Origin: Pseudo-nitzschia pungens
Taxonomy: Eukaryota; Bacillariophyta; Bacillariophyceae; Bacillariales; Bacillariaceae
DNA: 64,000 nt
Assembly (NCBI GenBank): GCA_037355855.1
Contig: CM074760.1
Coordinates: 5,076,501-5,140,500 of the forward strand
Reading direction: 5' to 3'
The notes below the pieces were generated by a model, which was not told the DNA's origin, did not search any database, and saw only the letters and a program-made list of their open reading frames with translations. Made by a program: the position numbers and the translations under genes. Below are positions 21,137 to 31,720 of this stretch, piece after piece. How positions within the stretch are numbered: the stretch's first letter is position 1; every line of letters starts with the position of its first letter.

Positions 21137-21461
21137 TGTAACACTCTAAGGTAGAAATTTCGGAGTAGTATGAATAATTGTGAATGTTTAGATACTTTAC
21201 GAGATATTGTTATGCGATTTGAGAATGGAGACATGTAAAATTTCGAGGTTGCGAGCATAGCCAAATTCTGGCATGCTCTGCCATAAATGTTGGTTCACTG
21301 TCGGTTCCCACGATTAGGCATATACCTTAATCTGGGACTCGACTATAATAATTAGGACACATATTAAATATATCCGGTATCGAAGATTATATTCGATTGT
21401 CCAATGCGGGATTCGGTTAATTATTCAGTTGTAACATACTAGTGTACGCTAGCATGTTACA
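21137..21461 (-). repeat. 5' LTR of gypsy lineage II minus-strand element
   Basis: 325 bp. Bases 21430-21461 form a 32-bp near-palindrome whose four mismatches are all purine-type changes that would pair as G-U in RNA. Just inside the LTR (21125-21136) is the palindrome CAGTAATTACTG at the primer-binding position. Confidence 0.9.
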
Positions 21462-21698
21462 CTTACTTGGAAAAGAGAGGGTTTATGTGCAGAGATATCA
21501 ACAATGGCACAAATCCTGCCACCAACTTGGTTTCAACTCGAAAATGGTGCTTTATCACAAAATATCGCCGGCACCGGTGCAGGTACCTGAATTTTTTTGG
21601 GAAGCACATAATTTTCCAAGAATAAGAAAAGAGGACCTTTGATATTGTAATGTCATGAACATTACCTATCCCTAATCAAGCCTTTGTGTAAAGATTTC

Positions 21699-22199
21699 AC
21701 TCGTCAGCAAAACAGGGAGAGCAGCAACAACAGTACAGCACGGAGTGCTGGCAAATGGTTAGACTAGTACAGAGGATACTGTTCAAGCGCTATTGCAGCA
21801 TATACCATGAGCACACTAGCTACCACTCTAGAGGTATGTTAGAGATGTCAAGTATCAATGCCGGGCATGATGTGTTCTTTTAGATGTTTAAACTGAGAGT
21901 ATTCCAAAAATAGTGAGAGCTCGGATGGAGCTCCAAATAATTGTTCCATATCATATCGCTGATTCGTATGTCGGTAAAGGGTCAGGGCACGTAGGTCCAG
22001 TACTTAATTCAATGTACTGACCATACCTTTTACTGACACCCTGTAGCACCAGTACTGTAGCGTACGCGCTGTACACTGTAGTGCTGTACTTGAATCAATG
22101 CGCTCGCTAACGTTACTCGCTCGCTCATGAACTAACTGCAAGGGTTGGGTATCTGGTTATAGTACAAATCCTACACAATGACCATACCCCGACAGTAAG
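21699..22199 (+). repeat. Dispersed repeat family R1, copy B
   Basis: Begins CTCGTCAGCAAA, then ACAACAGTACAGCACGGAGTGCTGG and CAGAGGATACTGTT as in copy A. The middle differs. It ends with GGGTTGGGTATCTGGTTATAGTAC and CCATACCCCGACAG like the other copies. No open frame is shared, and no terminal repeats were found. Confidence 0.65.
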
Positions 22200-22962
22200 T
22201 AGCATAATATTGAGGTGAAATATCTTCATATTTGATCACAAATTTGTCTTCGCTTTCAGATCAAGGGCAATCAGAAGCATGAATTTGAAAGCAATAGCTT
22301 CCACAACTCTTGAAATATGCAGAAAAATTTAAGGAAGACAACAAGCTAAATATGCTGAAACAAAAATAAATCCTACAGAGGTATTACACAACTCCATAGA
22401 GTGGACATTCTCCAAGACAAAAATATATCATGCAGTCTTTCATACTATTACTGGTAAGGAATCAATCAGAATATTTTTCTCCACATGCTTGTTTCAAAAC
22501 TTCTTGGGGTCACTAAATTAAATCTTTTCACGCTAAGACAAAATATCCTAGTTCTAAAAGAAGCACTCCTGCACGTGTGGAAGTGTGGTGTGCTTACTGC
22601 TGAAGACAAGAAATACACTATAGTACTTCTTTACACAAAAAATGATCGATGTAATTACGAGTATCGCAGTAGTACGAGTAAAGTTACGTAGTCGTACCCG
22701 TGTAGAAACTACAACGCTCAGATTCGACCGCGGCGGTTTCGTCCTAATTGCGCGTTGCGCTCACCGCTGAGTTATGACCAATGCATCACGAATCGAATCA
22801 GAGATCACTCATCACAACATTATTTTTATGAAAAAATAATAATAATAGATCATCCCAGGTGCGCAGCAACAATTTTTGACGGGGGTCGTCTTTCACTTTG
22901 TTTTAAGAACTCCCGATTTAAGAGCGAGAAGCCATAGAATAACAAGACCGAGCAACTTGAAT
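22200..22962. other. Intergenic region upstream of the TAP42-like gene
   Basis: AT-rich; no gene is recognised. Around 22720-22800 on the minus strand there are words resembling Pol III A and B boxes (CTCAGCGGTGAG and GGTCGAATC), but the cloverleaf does not fold. See rejected items. Confidence 0.45.
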
Positions 22963-24126
22963 ATGGAGGACAGCAGCGGTAGCAACAGCGGCGGAAATGA
23001 CGATACTAGCAGATCAGCGAGTTTAAACGATCGACTGGACGCTGCTCGGGTGATGATCGAGTCTTCGCCCAAGGAATGCATGCCTCTACTTGATTCAATC
23101 CAAAGAGATGTGCACGCTTTGGGATTGTTCTCAAAAAATGAAACGATCGAAGATGTCACCACCAAATCGATTCCTTTCTTGGCGATTGAACATTTACTAG
23201 CTGTTGTGCTTGGAAATCTCCCTGTCGAACCCGGTGCCATGGCACGTCGAAAACAGAATATTTATCGAAGTTTTACTCTTTGGGGGCATTTCTTCGAAAG
23301 GCTCGAAACATTGGAACTCCTGTCAAAGGAAGAAACAAACGAGTTCAATCGACTAGTGGAATCCCAGCAGCAATTTGAGTCTTCGGAAACGAACACCAAT
23401 ATTTTTTCTAGTGCAGCTCCTGTCGACCGTGATGCAAAGATTGCACGATTCAAGGCGAAACAGCAACAGCGAAAAGACATTGAGAAGTTGAAGGCATTTA
23501 TGGACAGAAGAATTCGATGCGGAATTTTACCTGAGGATGAAATGGATGGGCATGATCTAGATTCTCTAGAACGTTCGATGACACTAAAAGAGTTGCATAT
23601 TTTCAAGTTGGAAGCCTTGGAAAATTGGGCTCAATCGTTGCAAGAATTGCCTATGATTGAACAAATGATCAAGATGGACGAAGAGCGTAAAAAAAGACAA
23701 ATCCACACAGGTAATGGCGACGATTCCATTGATCAGACCCGTCGGCCACCGCCTCGATCCAACAGAGGTTTGCAGGTGACCCACATATCTCAGGATGCAG
23801 CGACAGGTCAACTTCGCTTCAAACGAGAGGAAATCCGCTCCAAAGTGTTCCAACCCGGTTGGTCGCAACCAACCATGACATTGGAAGAATTGGGCGAACG
23901 GGAATATCAAGAAGCAATCGAACGCGAAGCGCGGCAAAAAAAAGCCGAGGCAGAACGGATTCATCAACCAAGGAGATACGAAGAATTAGTGAGAGATGGT
24001 TTGGAAGACAATGCGGAATTGGTGGACGCAAGTGCCAAGCTTGATAGAGATTGGGACGACTGGAAAGATCAGAATCCAAGAGGGAGTGGAAATAAAATGG
24101 CAAATAGGGGAGATAAGAATTTCTAA
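22963..24126 (+). CDS. TAP42/IGBP1 (alpha4)-like PP2A regulatory subunit
   Basis: 387 residues. This family binds the catalytic subunits of PP2A-type phosphatases and, in yeast and animals, links them to TOR signalling. The N-terminal half is helical, with conserved-looking LLSKEE..EF and PVDRDAKIARFKAKQQQRKDIEKL blocks. The C-terminal half carries the family signature, QPGWSQPTMTLEELGERE followed by EAIERE, and the tail DWDDWKDQNPRGSGNKM is highly characteristic. Length fits the family (about 340-390). The ATG at 22963 is chosen because the frame upstream has no other ATG and the protein from here starts with a Ser/Gly/Asn-rich segment before homology. No intron is seen. Confidence 0.92.
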   Translation: MEDSSGSNSGGNDDTSRSASLNDRLDAARVMIESSPKECMPLLDSIQRDVHALGLFSKNETIEDVTTKSIPFLAIEHLLAVVLGNLPVEPGAMARRKQNIYRSFTLWGHFFERLETLELLSKEETNEFNRLVESQQQFESSETNTNIFSSAAPVDRDAKIARFKAKQQQRKDIEKLKAFMDRRIRCGILPEDEMDGHDLDSLERSMTLKELHIFKLEALENWAQSLQELPMIEQMIKMDEERKKRQIHTGNGDDSIDQTRRPPPRSNRGLQVTHISQDAATGQLRFKREEIRSKVFQPGWSQPTMTLEELGEREYQEAIEREARQKKAEAERIHQPRRYEELVRDGLEDNAELVDASAKLDRDWDDWKDQNPRGSGNKMANRGDKNF

Positions 24127-24337
24127 TAGATTCTTTAGAATCATTCTACAAATATGATGTTCAACTGTTTGAATACCTGACTCAAAAGTTACTTTTCTCC
24201 TAGTAATGTAACTATTTTTGTCAGCAACAGACTGGTGAGGATTAAAAGAAATATGAGTAGTAGTATTACAGAATTAAAGTTTTCTTTTCTTGTCAGGATC
24301 CTAACGATTACTGTTGTTCGATCAAAAAAATAGTATT
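24127..24337. other. 3' flank of the TAP42-like gene up to the Harbinger end
   Basis: Short AT-rich spacer with no feature. It ends with ATT (24335-24337), the target duplication of the transposon. Confidence 0.5.
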
Positions 24338-24680
24338 GAGCGATTCCCAAAACCAACATGTAAAGTCATAAAATAATATATTATATGCCTCCAATTTTTT
24401 TGGCGCACCCATTTGCACCCAACATTTTGGACAACAGACAGGTGGCGACAAGGCACATTTTGGAATTTGGAATCTTGTTATGAAAAACAAAAATTCTCTC
24501 TTTATTCCCTACCCGCCCCTCCATCAACTCATTTTTGTGCCCCGGCAATCTTGTGTTCTTTGAAATTCGTTGAAGTTGCTATCCTCAACAACAAGGGGGG
24601 GGGTTTGCTCTCCAACAGAAACTTGTGTTCACTTTTTTCTTTTCCATCCAAAACTACAACAACCACCACCAGCATGTCGC

Positions 24681-24960
24681 TGTGACATGCTAGCGTAGCA
24701 TGAACCACGATTAAATAATTAACCGAATCCCACATACAAGCCGCCCGGCTTCAAGAGTAGGAGCTGACCGGTGTTTGAATGCAAATATTCAAACTGTACG
24801 CCGGACGCCCCAGCAATGCATGTGCGTCGTTATTCAAATAATAGCAAGGCACGCTCGTGTATATTCAAACGTTCACACGAAAACTGAAATGCTCTTTTAA
24901 GAGTTAACGATTTAGTCACTTTTTTAAAACTACTCCAATTTTCTACTTTAGAGTGTAACA
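24681..24960 (+). repeat. 5' LTR of the young gypsy lineage II copy
   Basis: 280 bp, TGTGACA...GTGTAACA. Near the start is a hairpin with 7-bp arms, CATGCTA-GCG-TAGCATG (24685-24701). Directly after the LTR is the 12-bp palindrome CAGTAATTACTG (24961-24972). Confidence 0.93.
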
Positions 24961-25076
24961 CAGTAATTACTGTTTATCTTCAACGTAGGAAAACAGTAGA
25001 ATTCAGTACTGAAATAAAACAATCGAACAAACAACCCTTATCCTCAACAACAGAGGCAAGTTGTATCTCCAACAAG

Positions 25077-26123
25077 ATGGCCGGTATCTATAGAGATCCC
25101 CCCATCACCTACAAAAGTTCCTTCGATCGAACCAAACCAAAGCTCTTCACCCTCTACAACGTCGATGAGGACCGGACTGACAGCATGAAAGTCCCACTGT
25201 TCACAGAGACTGGAGGATTAGAAGAACTCCTCTTTGTGGAGGAGTCTTTCCGGAACGCCGCCAAGCTCCTAAGACTTCCAACTGATATCTACCTCACTCA
25301 CTTCAGTCGATGCCTCACTACGGATGCTCAGAGCAAGTGGAATGACATGATAAAAGATCCCCTGGACCCTGAAGAATACCAATACGCACAAGATGAGATC
25401 GGCGGATACGAACAAGCATTCCTTGACTTTACCAAACTCTACTGCAATGCCAGAGACGCTAGGGACATCATGCACACTTACTTGCGCAGCGCGGAGTGTC
25501 GAAAGACCCCATCAGCTACATGTAAGGAGCATGCCGACCGGATTCTTATCCTCATGAAGTATACCCAGAAACTAGATGGGAGCAGCGCTCCCCTCTCCAG
25601 AGTGGAGAAACTCACCATCCTTCTCCATTCCTTTCCTTCCGCGTGGATCAAGAGCTATGGTATCATCCACAGTGGAATCCAAGAAGATACCACCGTACAA
25701 CATATAGTGGATCATATGAGCTGCCACGAGCGCCAAGCCAACAAAAAGAGCAACAAGAATAACAATAAGCAACAGAAGCGCTCGAACAATTCCAACAACA
25801 ACAACAACAACCATTCTCGTAAACGCAACTCTAATTCCAACCACAAGGGAAACCAGAACAAGAAGAAATCCAATCCCTGTCGGATCCCAGGCCACAATCA
25901 TGACTGGTCTGAGTGTCCCAAGAACCGGTTCTCCAAGAACTACAACAAGAGCTCCGGAAACAACCAACCGGAGACATTCGACGCCAATACAAGAGCTTTG
26001 ATGGTAGCAGGAAGCAACGAGACCTTCCAAGCCCACATGAACGCAGCGCGCGAGGCTTACCATGCTACTCACGGTGGAAGAACAGAAAGGAACATCGATG
26101 GGGAACTTGTGTGGCTCCCCTGA
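25077..26123 (+). CDS. gag: Gag-like protein of the young gypsy lineage II copy
   Basis: 348 residues, starting MAGIYRDPPITYKSSF. Like the copy at 19950-21047 it has the central helical domain (ends near residue 220), an Asn/Lys-rich basic tract (runs such as NNNNNN) and the motif CRIPGHNHDWSECP. It ends ...GELVWLP and then UGA at 26121. A few length differences lie in the Asn-rich tract and near the C-terminus. Confidence 0.92.
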   Translation: MAGIYRDPPITYKSSFDRTKPKLFTLYNVDEDRTDSMKVPLFTETGGLEELLFVEESFRNAAKLLRLPTDIYLTHFSRCLTTDAQSKWNDMIKDPLDPEEYQYAQDEIGGYEQAFLDFTKLYCNARDARDIMHTYLRSAECRKTPSATCKEHADRILILMKYTQKLDGSSAPLSRVEKLTILLHSFPSAWIKSYGIIHSGIQEDTTVQHIVDHMSCHERQANKKSNKNNNKQQKRSNNSNNNNNNHSRKRNSNSNHKGNQNKKKSNPCRIPGHNHDWSECPKNRFSKNYNKSSGNNQPETFDANTRALMVAGSNETFQAHMNAAREAYHATHGGRTERNIDGELVWLP

Positions 26124-26146
26124 GTCTCCGGAGGCTCCAGGCCTCC
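26121..26146 (+). promoter_or_regulatory. Putative UGA readthrough signal between gag and pol (young copy)
   Basis: UGA 26121-26123, then GGAGGC (26130-26135), a 5-base loop TCCAG and GCCTCC (26141-26146). This is the same stem and spacing as at 19927-19952 in the other lineage II copy. pol follows in the same frame. Confidence 0.5.
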
Positions 26147-29100
26147 AAAACAAAAGCCCCCGGCTTCACGAAAACCAGCAATCACCTTGCCTCCAGCTCC
26201 CCTGGAACTGGATGCCAGTACAGCCCTGCTGTCTGGGATGACGCATGGAGGAGATCTCCCAGATAAAGAGGGGAAGGAACCTACAGGATGGAGTATTCCT
26301 GTTGAAAGCTCAGCAAAGCCTGCTACCGCAGCAGCAAAAACAATCGTTCGAAACATCCTACAGGATATATCGAACGTGGATCCGAATCGAAACCAACCGA
26401 ATCGATCCAAGGGTACAACAGACGCATCATCGATCACTATCGATCCAAATAAGACAGCAGCAGCAACAAATGGATCAACCTTGTCCCTGGCAAGGAACTG
26501 GTCTACCGGTACAGCAAAAAATCTCTATTGCAATCCCGGAAACTCCAAAGACTACACCAAAGGAGGTGCGTTGGAGCAAAATTATTTAAAGCTACTGTCG
26601 ACTGCTGGAAATACAACCAAAAATACAGCAGAATCTACAACGAATAAGAGCAACGTGGCTCCCATTCTACTAACCAACATACAGTTCATACAAGGCATCC
26701 CTCTCAAAGCAAGACCACTACTAGCACTGCTAGATAGTGGATCCTCCGGAACCCTAATCAACAAGAGAGCACTACCATTTGGCACAATGCCACTTCGCAG
26801 CAAATATCAAGTCGTAACCACTACAGCCAACGGAAGCTTCGATACTACAGAATATATCATCATGAAGAACCTCAAGCTACAAGAATTCGGCAACTACACC
26901 ATAGACCAACAAGAGGCAAGGCTCTTCCATTCACCCAACTGCAGATACGATTTGATACTAGGCAGAGACTTCCTCCACCTAGCAAAGATCAATCTCCTAT
27001 TCAAAGAAGGAGCAGTACAATGGATGGATAGAACCATTCCCATGAAAGATACCTCCCTATACCATGAGACCGACTACACCATGCTCATGGAAGAACTAGA
27101 GGATGCTGAACTCTTTGCTGACGACTTCTCTTTTGCTAATCCATACAAGTCCAAGGTGATTCTAGACAGAGCCTACCAAGAAACAGATCCATCCACAGTC
27201 GCACAGCAACAGTCCCACATGTCCAAAGCAGAGCAACAACAGTTCCAAGCCATACTAAGCAAATACCCTAATGTCTTCAACGGCGAACTAGGAAAGTATC
27301 CACACAAGAAAATCTCTCTAAGACTGAAGCCCGGATCCAAGCCCATACACAAGAAGCCTTATCCAGTCGCATACAAAAGAGAAGACCTATTCAAAAGGGA
27401 ACTCCAGAATCTATGTAATGATGGAGTACTCAAGCGATGTACTGGACCAGCTGAATGGGCGTTCCCGACCTTCATAGTACCAAAGAAAGACAACAGAGTT
27501 AGATGGGTATCAGACTTTAGAGAACTGAATGAACTTCTTGAGCGCCGACCATATCCAATCCCCCGGATACAAGACATCATGAACAAGCGAGGCAAGTACA
27601 CGCACTTCACCAAGATTGACTTGTCCATGCAATACTACTGCTTTGAACTCGATGACGCAAGCAAGAAGCTCTGTACCATAGTAACTCCATATGGTTGCTA
27701 TGAATATCAAAGACTACCAATGGGTGTCAAAGTCTCCCCAGACGTTGCCCAGCAACTAATGGAAGATATCCTACAAGACACTGACTGCACTGTTTATATC
27801 GATGATATTGGCATCTGGACCAATGGCTCCTTTGATCTACACATGAAGACTATCGACAGGATCTTAGACCGGCTCAACCAGAATGGGCTCAAGTGCAACC
27901 CCCTCAAATGTGATTGGGCTGTACAAGAGACCGATTTCCTAGGCTACTGGATGACTCCTACTGCAGTCAAGCCTTGGAGAAAGAAAATTGAAGCCATTCT
28001 GCATATGGACCGACCAAGAACTGTGACCCAAGTCAAGTCCTTCCTAGGAGCAGTAGGGTACTACAGGGACATGTGGCCTCGCAGATCCCATGTCCTAGCT
28101 CCTCTCTTTGATATAACCAGAACTCCCAAGAAAACTCTCCAAGCAGCTACCATTAAAGGCAAACAACGCAAAGCCCCTTCAACTTTTACTTGGGGCCCTG
28201 CTCAAGATAAAGCCTTCCAAGAGATGAAAGCAATGGTGGCAGCAGACGCGCTGAACACCTATCCAGACCTTAACAAGCCCTTTGAACTGTACACTGATGC
28301 CTCAGACCTACAACTGGGCGCTGCTATTCTCCAAGATGGCAAACCCATTGCCTACTGGTCTAAGAAACTATCTGATGCCCAGAAGAACTATACCACTACG
28401 GAGAAAGAACTCCTAGCAATTGTACTCTGTTGCAAAGAGTACCGAAAGATGCTCCTTGGCGGTGTTATCAATGTATACACTGACCATAAGAATCTTACCT
28501 TCAGAACTCTCTCAGTCCAACGAGTCCTCCGGTGGAGATTATTCCTAGAAGAATTTGGTGTCAACCTCACCTATATTGAAGGCAAGAAGAATGTTCTTGC
28601 TGATGCCTTCTCCAGACTCCCCCGGATGGATCCACCTACAGTAGGGGAGAAAGAAGCCCTTGGTAAGGGCAGGGCACTCTTATCGATTTTCTGAAACTTG
28701 AAGTCCCCAAGCAAGATGAAGAACTGTTTTTAGCAGAATTCCCAAACCTATTCCAACACTTATGCAATGACGCAGATCAGGAATTATACTCCTGCCTGCT
28801 GAACAATGAGTGCCTGGTCAACCTACCAAACAACCAAGACCTGGAATGTCCGGTTAACTATAACAAGATATACCTCCATCAGCAGAAGGATCCGACTATC
28901 AAGTTCAAGATTCAATCCAAAGCATTCTTCTATCAAGAATTACAAGGCAATAACATCCTTTGCTATGCCAACCAATCCAATCCGGATAATTGGCGAATTT
29001 ACATACCAAGTTCCCTTACGAATGATACCATCAAATGGTACCATCTCCTGTTGGGTCATTGTGGATCCACCAGATTATATAAGACTATCTCAGCTCGCTT

Positions 29101-30049
29101 CTACGCAGACAACCTGTCCAACTTATGCAAGTCCTACATTTGCCCGGATAACTGTATCCAATACAAGAGCAGACAAGCTAAATATGGGAAGCTTCCCCCC
29201 AAAGAAGCTCCGGTATCGCCCTTCGATGAAGTCCACGTTGATCTTATAGGCCCTTGGAAGATTACAGCTCAAAACAAGACCTACAATTTCAAGGCCCTTA
29301 CCTGTATTGATCCAGTTACCAACCTTCTTGAAATCATCCGGATTAGAGACAAATCCTCTCAGCATGTCTCAGATCAATTCAAGAACTGCTGGCTCTCAAG
29401 ATATCCTAGACCAAATAGATGTATCCATGACAATGGTGGTGAGTTCTTAGGGGCTGAATTCCAACTTACCCTACAGCAGTTTGGAATCCAATCGGTTCCC
29501 ACCACAGTCAAGAATCCACAAGCCAATGCTATCTGTGAACGCGTCCACCACACAGTCGCTGATATCCTACGAGTTCTAGTGCATGTTAATCCTCCACAAG
29601 CCAACACAAGAGCCACTCAGCTCATGGACAACGCCCTAGCAACATGCATGCATGCCTCTCGATGCGCAGTCAGTACCTCACTACAAGCCTCTCCAGGCTC
29701 CCTGGTCTTCAACAGGGACATGATGATCGATCTGCCATTAACCTCTAATCTGTTGGCACTGAAACAGCTTAGGCAACAAGGAATCAACAAAGCGCTGCTT
29801 CGAGATAATGCCAAAAGGATAGAACATGCCTTCCAAATCAATGACAAGGTGTGGCTGCAGGAACCGGATCCAGACAAGTTACAGCCTAGAAGAACCGGCC
29901 CTTTCAGCATCATACAAGTGAATAACAATGGTACAGTCAAACTTCAGAAATCACCTTCAGTAGCAGAAACAGTGAACATCCGGAAGCTAACCCCTTACAA
30001 GGAACCATCGAACGAGTCGGAGTCGCCGACAATTCACTGGTCAACTTGA
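26124..30049 (+). pseudogene. pol: Pol of the young gypsy copy, broken by a 5-bp duplication
   Basis: Open from the gag UGA to 28694 with protease (LLALLDSGSSG), reverse transcriptase (VYIDDIGIW) and RNase H (DASDLQLGA). At 28666-28675 the word AGGGC is present twice in tandem where the other lineage II copy has the equivalent once. This shifts the frame and gives a stop at 28692. The integrase part continues from 28676 to 30049 in the shifted frame, without other damage: LLGHCGSTRLYKTI, HVDLIGPW, IHDNGGEFLG, NAICERVHHTV, GPFSI. Integrase cannot be made as part of Pol unless a ribosome shifts frame there. Confidence 0.88.
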
Positions 30050-30078
30050 AGTAGGCTTCGTCTAATCATGAGGCACTA

Positions 30079-30358
30079 TGTGACATGCTAGCGTAGCATG
30101 AACCACGATTAAATAATTAACCGAATCCCACATACAAGCCGCCCGGCTTCAAGAGTAGGAGCTGACCGGTGTTTGAATGCAAATATTCAAACTGTACGCC
30201 GGACGCCCCAGCAATGCATGTGCGTCGTTATTCAAATAATAGCAAGGCACGCTCGTGTATATTCAAACGTTCACACGAAAACTGAAATGCTCTTTTAAGA
30301 GTTAACGATTTAGTCACTTTTTTAAAACTACTCCAATTTTCTACTTTAGAGTGTAACA
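30079..30358 (+). repeat. 3' LTR of the young gypsy lineage II copy
   Basis: 280 bp, identical by eye to 24681-24960. It is followed by the duplicated GTCGC (30359-30363) and then directly by transposase codons. Confidence 0.93.
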
Positions 30359-31720
30359 GTCGCTTGAACTACTGTATTACTTCTACCACACTGTAACCAC
30401 CCCTGCGTATAACAGTCCCAAATTGTCTATTGAAGATCGACGTCAAAGAGATCGGAGAACGCCTAGGATTGCATTACAAAGATTCAATCTCTCCCCTTTT
30501 CATTACATGTTTGGGTCCGGAAGCGACCAAGCGCTGCTGAACTGTTGTGGAGTGGACCACCTTGTCTTCAGTGAGCTCCTCCACATATTCGAACCACTGT
30601 ACGAGACATATACTTACGATGTCGAAACTGGATTTATCCGAAAGCTTAAACTGAACATGGGGGGGAGAAAAAGAGAACTGGACGCAACCGGTTGTCTAGG
30701 ACTTCTCCTTTATTGGTATCGAACTCGTGGATCAGTGGCAAGAGGAATAGGGTGGGCGTTTGGTTTAACTTCAACTCCTATGTACAAATGGTTGAGATAT
30801 TCACGAAGGCTCCTCCTTTCAGCGCTACAGACACATCCTGATGCAATGGTGAGGTTGCCAAACACAGAGGAGATTGAAATGTATGTCAACGCCATTGGTA
30901 CAAAATACCCAGTCCTTAGAGAACGCAGAGTTTGGGGCGCTTGTGATGGACTGAAACTTCCCTTCGAAAAATCCTCTAACTGGTTTATTCAGAACAAGTT
31001 CTACAATGGGTGGACTAGTGGAACATTCATCAATTCTGTCCTACTCTTTGCTCCAGATGGAAAGGTCCATGGTGGTATTATCAATGCCCCAGGTTGTTGG
31101 CATGACAGCACAATAGCTGACTATGGCTTATATGAGAAGATGGAGAACGTTTATGACGACTTCAACGCAAGAGTCGTTGTCGACTCAGCGTTCCATAAAC
31201 AAGAGAAAGACTACCTTATTAAGAGCTCACAGAAAGATCCAGACACCCCAGAAGAGCTTAGAGTCAACAATGCTGCTACGAGCGTCCGTCAGCTATCTAA
31301 ATGGGGTATGAGACAGATCCAAGGGGGCTTCCCTAGATTGAAAGATAACATGTCCTTAGAATACAGTGGAGAGAGGAAGGTTGTACTCTATCTTGCATTA
31401 CATCTCTACAACTACCAAACAACAAAAATACAGATGAATACCATCCTCAACACGTACATGAGCAGGACCAAAGGATTCTTCTCGTATGACGTCCGCATTA
31501 GCAAAACAGCAAACAAGTACTTCAACCATAATTAGTATCAATTAAGTCTACTCTACAGTATTGATTAGTATCGATTAAGTCTACAGTACTATCGATTAAG
31601 TGTACAGTCGAAGAAATAAATAGTCACTTGCACTGAAGGAAATACTGGAACTACTACTAATCAAAATCAAACCAATTACAACAGAGAATTGTCGTTGCTA
31701 TCACTACCACCAGCAGTAGG

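Larger units (their letters stand above)
15647..21461 (-). mobile_element. Ty3/gypsy LTR retrotransposon, lineage II, minus strand
   Basis: A complete element: LTRs at 15647-15972 and 21137-21461 (326 and 325 bp, about five differences seen by eye), ends TGTAACA...TGTTACA, and target duplication CTTAC (15642-15646 and 21462-21466). gag is at 19950-21047 and pol at 16002-19949, both open. gag and pol share one frame, separated by a single UGA. Likely functional or recently so. Confidence 0.94.
24681..30358 (+). mobile_element. Ty3/gypsy retrotransposon, lineage II, very young copy
   Basis: LTRs 24681-24960 and 30079-30358 are 280 bp each and identical by eye. Target duplication is GTCGC (24676-24680 and 30359-30363). 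gag is intact; pol has a 5-bp duplication at 28666-28675. The LTR sequence is diverged from that of the minus-strand lineage II copy although the proteins are very similar, so the two are separate subfamilies. Confidence 0.95.
24674..31535 (+). pseudogene. Harbinger transposase, interrupted in its third codon by gypsy
   Basis: The reading frame is ATGTCGC (24674-24680) continued at 30364-31535; together they make exactly 393 codons (392 residues plus stop). The part after the insertion is fully open. DDE-type features: WGACDGLKLPF (first Asp) and VVVDSAFHKQ (second Asp). At the expected Glu position the sequence reads SKWGMRQIQGGF, with Lys (codon 31299-31301) where relatives as I recall them have Glu. 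The family cuts and pastes DNA together with its SANT/Myb partner. The gypsy now separates the ATG and promoter from the body of the gene, so normal expression is not expected. Confidence 0.85.

Noticed and set aside
22720..22800. tRNA gene on the minus strand (A-box-like CTCAGCGGTGAG and B-box-like GGTCGAATC)
   Set aside because: No acceptor, anticodon or T stem forms with normal pairing, and no terminator-like T run follows. At most a decayed tRNA-derived sequence.
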